Shown here: positions 61,467 to 64,000 of the stretch, one piece after another
Layout: the number at the start of each line of letters is the position of its first letter
Position numbering within the stretch: position 1 is the first letter of the stretch
Source: Amycolatopsis methanolica 239
GTDB taxonomy: Bacteria > Actinomycetota > Actinomycetes > Mycobacteriales > Pseudonocardiaceae
Assembly: GCF_000739085.1 (NCBI RefSeq)
Contig: NZ_CP009110.1
Span: 6,386,001-6,450,000, forward strand
Length of the DNA stretch: 64,000 nt
Direction: 5' to 3'
The notes under the pieces: generated by a model
What the model saw: the letters and a program-made list of their open reading frames with translations, nothing else
Told to the model about the DNA's origin: nothing
Database searches by the model: none
Position numbers and translations under genes: made by a program

Positions 61467-61826
61467 CTACTTGCCGAGCGCGATGACCGCGATGACGACG
61501 CCGGCGAGGGCGATGAGCGCCGAGACGGCGGCGATCCAAGTGCCAACGCTCCATCGGCGCCCGGCGATCGCGCGGTCTGCGTCGGCCCGGACGGCGGCGA
61601 TCGCGCTGGCGGCCTCCGCACGTGCCGCAGCGACGGCCTGCTCGGCCTCGGCGCGGGCCTCCCGGATCGCGCGGTCTTGCTGGTCGGCGCGCATCTCGAG
61701 CTTGGCGACCCTCACGGCGTGGTCGCCGACCGTGTCTCGGATCTGGGCGGCGAAACTGTCGAACGAGCGCTGCAGCTCGCCGAGCCGCTCGCGGATGTAC
61801 TCCCAGGCTTCGCCGGGCTGCGTCAC
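61467..61826 (-). CDS. Coiled-coil protein with C-terminal membrane anchor (prophage)
   Basis: 119 residues from GTG 61826 (GGAGGG upstream). A long helix with heptad-like repeats (LEMRADQQDRAIREARAEAE, AVAAARAEAASAIAAVRADA) is followed by a C-terminal membrane segment (TWIAAVSALIALAGVVIAVI). Layout recalls XhlA-type proteins encoded beside holins and lysins, so a lysis accessory is possible. The coiled-coil part may align through Ala/Arg bias alone. Confidence 0.65.
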   Translation of the reverse strand: MTQPGEAWEYIRERLGELQRSFDSFAAQIRDTVGDHAVRVAKLEMRADQQDRAIREARAEAEQAVAAARAEAASAIAAVRADADRAIAGRRWSVGTWIAAVSALIALAGVVIAVIALGK

Positions 61827-61860
61827 TCCTCCTGCCCTCCTCCTCGTCGTCGGGGCGGGA

Positions 61861-62157
61861 TCAGGTGGTGGTGATGTTGTAGGCGTGCGCGTCGCCCTCG
61901 GGCACGTCCTGGAAGTCGCCGCGCTGGATCTCCTCGTCGTAGAAGAACTCGCGGTTGAAGACGTTGATGTCGACCGGAATCCAAGCGCCGGTGGGCACGC
62001 TGCGGGCGCCGCTGCTGTTCGGGTACATGGTGAGGGTGCCGTCACCGTTGTCCACGACGGGAAAGTCGGTGTTGGCCTGGATCTCAGCGAAGTTCGATCC
62101 CGTCCACTGCGTGATCTTGCCGACCTTGGGGGACTTGGTGACGTTGCGAACCGGCAT
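61861..62157 (-). CDS. Hypothetical virion-associated protein
   Basis: 98 residues from ATG 62157 with AAAGGAG ten bases upstream. Beta-rich: RNVTKSPKVGKITQWTGSNF, AEIQANTDFPVVDNGDGTLT, FNREFFYDEEIQRGDFQDVP. Similar short proteins follow tail-fibre genes in actinophages; exact role unknown. Between the tail-fibre-like and lysis genes. Confidence 0.6.
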   Translation of the reverse strand: MPVRNVTKSPKVGKITQWTGSNFAEIQANTDFPVVDNGDGTLTMYPNSSGARSVPTGAWIPVDINVFNREFFYDEEIQRGDFQDVPEGDAHAYNITTT

Positions 62158-62179
62158 GGTGCTGCCGCTCCTTTCGGGG

Positions 62180-62701
62180 TTACGGTTTCTCCCACGCCAC
62201 CCAGAACTTGCACACACCCTCGATGGTGTTGCCGACCAAGTTCTGGGCGACCAGCGAGTTCTGCCACGTGCTCACGCGCAGGATGTCGCCGTTGTTGAGG
62301 CGCCAACCGAACGAGCCCTTGAGCGAGGTGACGTCGCCCTGGGTGTTGAACGGCTGGTTGTCGTAGGCCAGCGAGTTGGGGTTGGTGGGCACGCCAGTGT
62401 TGTTCCGGGTGAGCGTGGCCACCCGCTTCCCGCCGGTATTGGCGTTCTGCGAGTAGTGGATCTCGAACCCGCCGGTGTAGTAGCCGTCTTTCCGGATGGT
62501 GATCCGGGTCGGGTTGGCGGGGTCCCACATGGACAGACCAAGCGGGCTGGTCCAGTTCTCGGAGAAGGTGGTCCACGTGACGTCGGTGTCGGCCTTGTCC
62601 GCGATCGTCAGCGTGGCGTTCATGATGAGCGTGCACGCCGGCTTGTCGCTGTCGGCGTTGAGCCTGTCGGCGGTGACGTCCTCGCCCGCGAGCCAGCTCA
62701 T
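62180..62701 (-). CDS. Tail-fibre-like / receptor-binding candidate
   Basis: 173 residues from ATG 62701. The C-terminal two-thirds has the look of a C1q/TNF-like jelly-roll used by phages for host binding: GYYTGGFEIHYSQNANTGGK, RVATLTRNNTGVPTNPNSLA, LKGSFGWRLNNGDILRVSTW, EGVCKFWVAWEKP. N-terminus AGEDVTADRLN resembles 'tadrLN' leads of phage minor tail proteins. Start overlaps the upstream stop (ATGA). Receptor binding is inference. Confidence 0.7.
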   Translation of the reverse strand: MSWLAGEDVTADRLNADSDKPACTLIMNATLTIADKADTDVTWTTFSENWTSPLGLSMWDPANPTRITIRKDGYYTGGFEIHYSQNANTGGKRVATLTRNNTGVPTNPNSLAYDNQPFNTQGDVTSLKGSFGWRLNNGDILRVSTWQNSLVAQNLVGNTIEGVCKFWVAWEKP

Positions 62702-64000
62702 ACCTTGACACCTCCAGCAACGATGGCGGGGCGCGCGAGCTGGACGGCGGCGCCGGCCGCGTGGGACTTGGTGATGCCGTTGACCGAGCGGATGACGGTG
62801 AACGTCTGGGTGTTCGTGGTGCCGCTGATCGCGGTGACCCGCATTTCTTCGCCGCCGACCTTGATCCGGATCGGGAACTCCGCGCCGTAGGTTGCCGAGT
62901 CGATCCACCGCGCACTGCCGGCCGCGGTCACGACCGTGAACGTGGTGGCCGTCGCGGTGATCGCGGTCGCGAGTGTGCTGTTGGTGGCGTCGGCCTTCAC
63001 GCCTACCCCGCCCACGGTGGCGGTGTCCCAGGCCGCGCCCGGTCGGCAGTTGAACGTGAACGAGTGCTCGAACGGCTTCAGGGTCTCGGTGTAGCCGAGG
63101 ATGAGCAGGTCGATCAGGTCCGGCTTGAAGTTGGCGATGGTGATCCGGTCGGCGATGTTGGCGTCGCGCACCTGGGCGCACAGCGTGGTGTTCGCCGCCA
63201 CGCGGGGGTTGGCGAGGTTGATCGACACGGTGGGGTACCGGGGCGACTCGTCGGTTCCCAGGTGCAGCCGCCAGGCGGCGATGTCCTTGGCGATCGAGTC
63301 CACCCAGACGTTGAACTCCTCGGACGCGTCGTAGGTCCCGACGCCGCCCTCCTGCGGTGGCTTGGTCGACAGCCGCCCGGTGGTCTTGGTCAACCGGTAG
63401 GAGGAGCCGTTGGTGCGGGTGGCGGTGAAGTCGTTGACGAGCGCCTGGTCGTCGTTGACCGGGGCGGGCACGTCGGACAGCTGCCCGGCGGTGTAGTCGA
63501 AGGCGATCCGCACGTCCTGGTGCAGCAACGACGGGTAGGTGCGGTAGGTGCCATCGATCGAGCCGCGGTTCTCGTAGAACACGCCGTTGTCCGCCCGGGC
63601 GACATCCTCCAGCAGGTCCAGGAACACCTTCGGCCGCTGTGGCCCGAGCTTGGTCCACACCTCGGTCTGTCCGAACGCACCACGGTAGGAGCCCAGATAG
63701 AACCCGTTCTCCACCGACAGGCGGCCCGCGCGGGTGTAGGCCTCCTCGCCGTTGTAGGCGGCCAGCTGCTGGGCGAAGTCGAACAGGTCGGTCACCGCCG
63801 GCTGCACCGCGACGTGCCCGATCCCGACACCGGCGACGTCCATGTCCGGTCCGATGTAGACGTCGGTGACCCGGCCAAGGGTGCGGCCGTTGACCGTGCC
63901 CGGCCCGCCGGTTAGCCCGACCCCGGCGCCCGGTTCAAGGGTGGCGATCCGCCAGCGGATGTTGCCGCCCTGCTGGGACAGGTCGATCTGCAGCAGCACG
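62698..64000 (-). CDS. Minor tail protein (partial, N-terminus outside the window)
   Basis: At least 433 residues of a leftward frame entering from the right edge. Contains LEDVARADNGVFYENRGSID, LLHQDVRIAFDYTAGQLSDV, NDFTATRTNGSSYRLTKTTG and FEHSFTFNCRPGAAWDTATV, as in siphovirus minor tail proteins of actinophages (baseplate hub-like 'DUF' modules), and near the C-terminus a repeat-like beta stretch ATAITATATTFTVVTAAGSA. Coupled to the tail-fibre-like gene by ATGA. Naming rests on context and style; moderate certainty. Confidence 0.7.
   Translation of the reverse strand, partial: VLLQIDLSQQGGNIRWRIATLEPGAGVGLTGGPGTVNGRTLGRVTDVYIGPDMDVAGVGIGHVAVQPAVTDLFDFAQQLAAYNGEEAYTRAGRLSVENGFYLGSYRGAFGQTEVWTKLGPQRPKVFLDLLEDVARADNGVFYENRGSIDGTYRTYPSLLHQDVRIAFDYTAGQLSDVPAPVNDDQALVNDFTATRTNGSSYRLTKTTGRLSTKPPQEGGVGTYDASEEFNVWVDSIAKDIAAWRLHLGTDESPRYPTVSINLANPRVAANTTLCAQVRDANIADRITIANFKPDLIDLLILGYTETLKPFEHSFTFNCRPGAAWDTATVGGVGVKADATNSTLATAITATATTFTVVTAAGSARWIDSATYGAEFPIRIKVGGEEMRVTAISGTTNTQTFTVIRSVNGITKSHAAGAAVQLARPAIVAGGVKV

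Larger units (their letters stand above)
53752..64000. mobile_element. Prophage (left part, truncated by the window edge)
   Basis: From about 53.8 kb gene style changes to many short, overlapping frames, with phage hallmarks: XRE-type regulator, excisionase-like HTH, DinD/BRO antirepressor, holin, endolysin and tail proteins, the last running off the window. The left boundary is approximate; 53830-53870 holds nested inverted repeats (ACCTCCGT / ACGGAGGT around TCTGACC-T-GGTCAGA) but no tRNA and no recognisable att core. No integrase was seen, so it may lie beyond the right edge. The lysis-tail order suggests a siphovirus. Confidence 0.85.

Overview
The window is very GC-rich DNA (judged by eye, not counted) with the coding style of a high-GC actinomycete: frequent GTG/TTG starts, ATGA/GTGA overlaps, and many TetR and MarR regulators. 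Marker genes (mihF, sepH, citA plus gltA, serC, a DUF2537 membrane protein and an actinobacterial Mn/Fe-SOD) point to the Pseudonocardiales; an Amycolatopsis-like organism is my best guess (inference). The stretch pdxH - citA - serC - sepH - DUF2537 - TrmH resembles the mycobacterial serC/sepH neighbourhood.

Layout. 1-15.4 kb: acyl-CoA ligase and TetR, acyl-CoA dehydrogenase and hydrolase, a Sfp-type PPTase facing an isochorismate synthase, mihF, a fatty acyl-CoA ligase, a Tat-exported phosphoesterase, a thioesterase, a secreted C39-like protease and a TetR-ABC exporter operon. 15.4-33.8 kb: photolyase, a frameshifted one-pass receptor, gltA, PfkB kinase, regulator/dehydrogenase pairs, amidohydrolase, aldose epimerase, a TetR-MBL operon, a short-chain dehydrogenase wrecked by an internal inversion, MarR, an amino acid permease, a VOC protein, an MFS exporter and pdxH. 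33.8-38.1 kb: a urease cluster ureABCFGD (leftward) in which ureB, ureC and ureF are disrupted and UreG has an altered P-loop. 38.3-48.2 kb: citA, MFS exporter, RidA, TetR, serine hydrolase, serC, GT87 mannosyltransferase, sepH, YjbR, DUF2537, TrmH. 48.4-53.8 kb: a glutamate-cysteine ligase, then an iron/oxidative-stress block: heme oxygenase behind an IdeR-like box, sodA and arylamine N-acetyltransferase each preceded by a MerR-type promoter with a 19-bp spacer, an IdeR-like box without a target gene, a MarR and a broken MBL hydrolase.

53.8 kb to the right edge: a prophage. From left to right it has an overlapping run of small membrane/unknown proteins, an immunity-like cassette (XRE-DUF5753, DUF6879, small protein) with a divergent small operon, a BldC/excisionase-like HTH gene preceded by 9-bp head-to-tail iterons, a DinD/BRO-type antirepressor, a lower-GC gap with two 10-bp-period repeat arrays, and a leftward lysis and tail module cut by the window edge. 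I saw no integrase and no att sites.

Two themes stand out. First, gene decay: at least four separate loci carry frameshifts, stops or rearrangement while their neighbours are intact. Second, unusual repetitive regulatory DNA: 21-bp modular palindromes in two chromosomal intergenic gaps, and helically phased short repeats in the prophage. No CRISPR array, rRNA, tRNA or insertion sequence was recognised.
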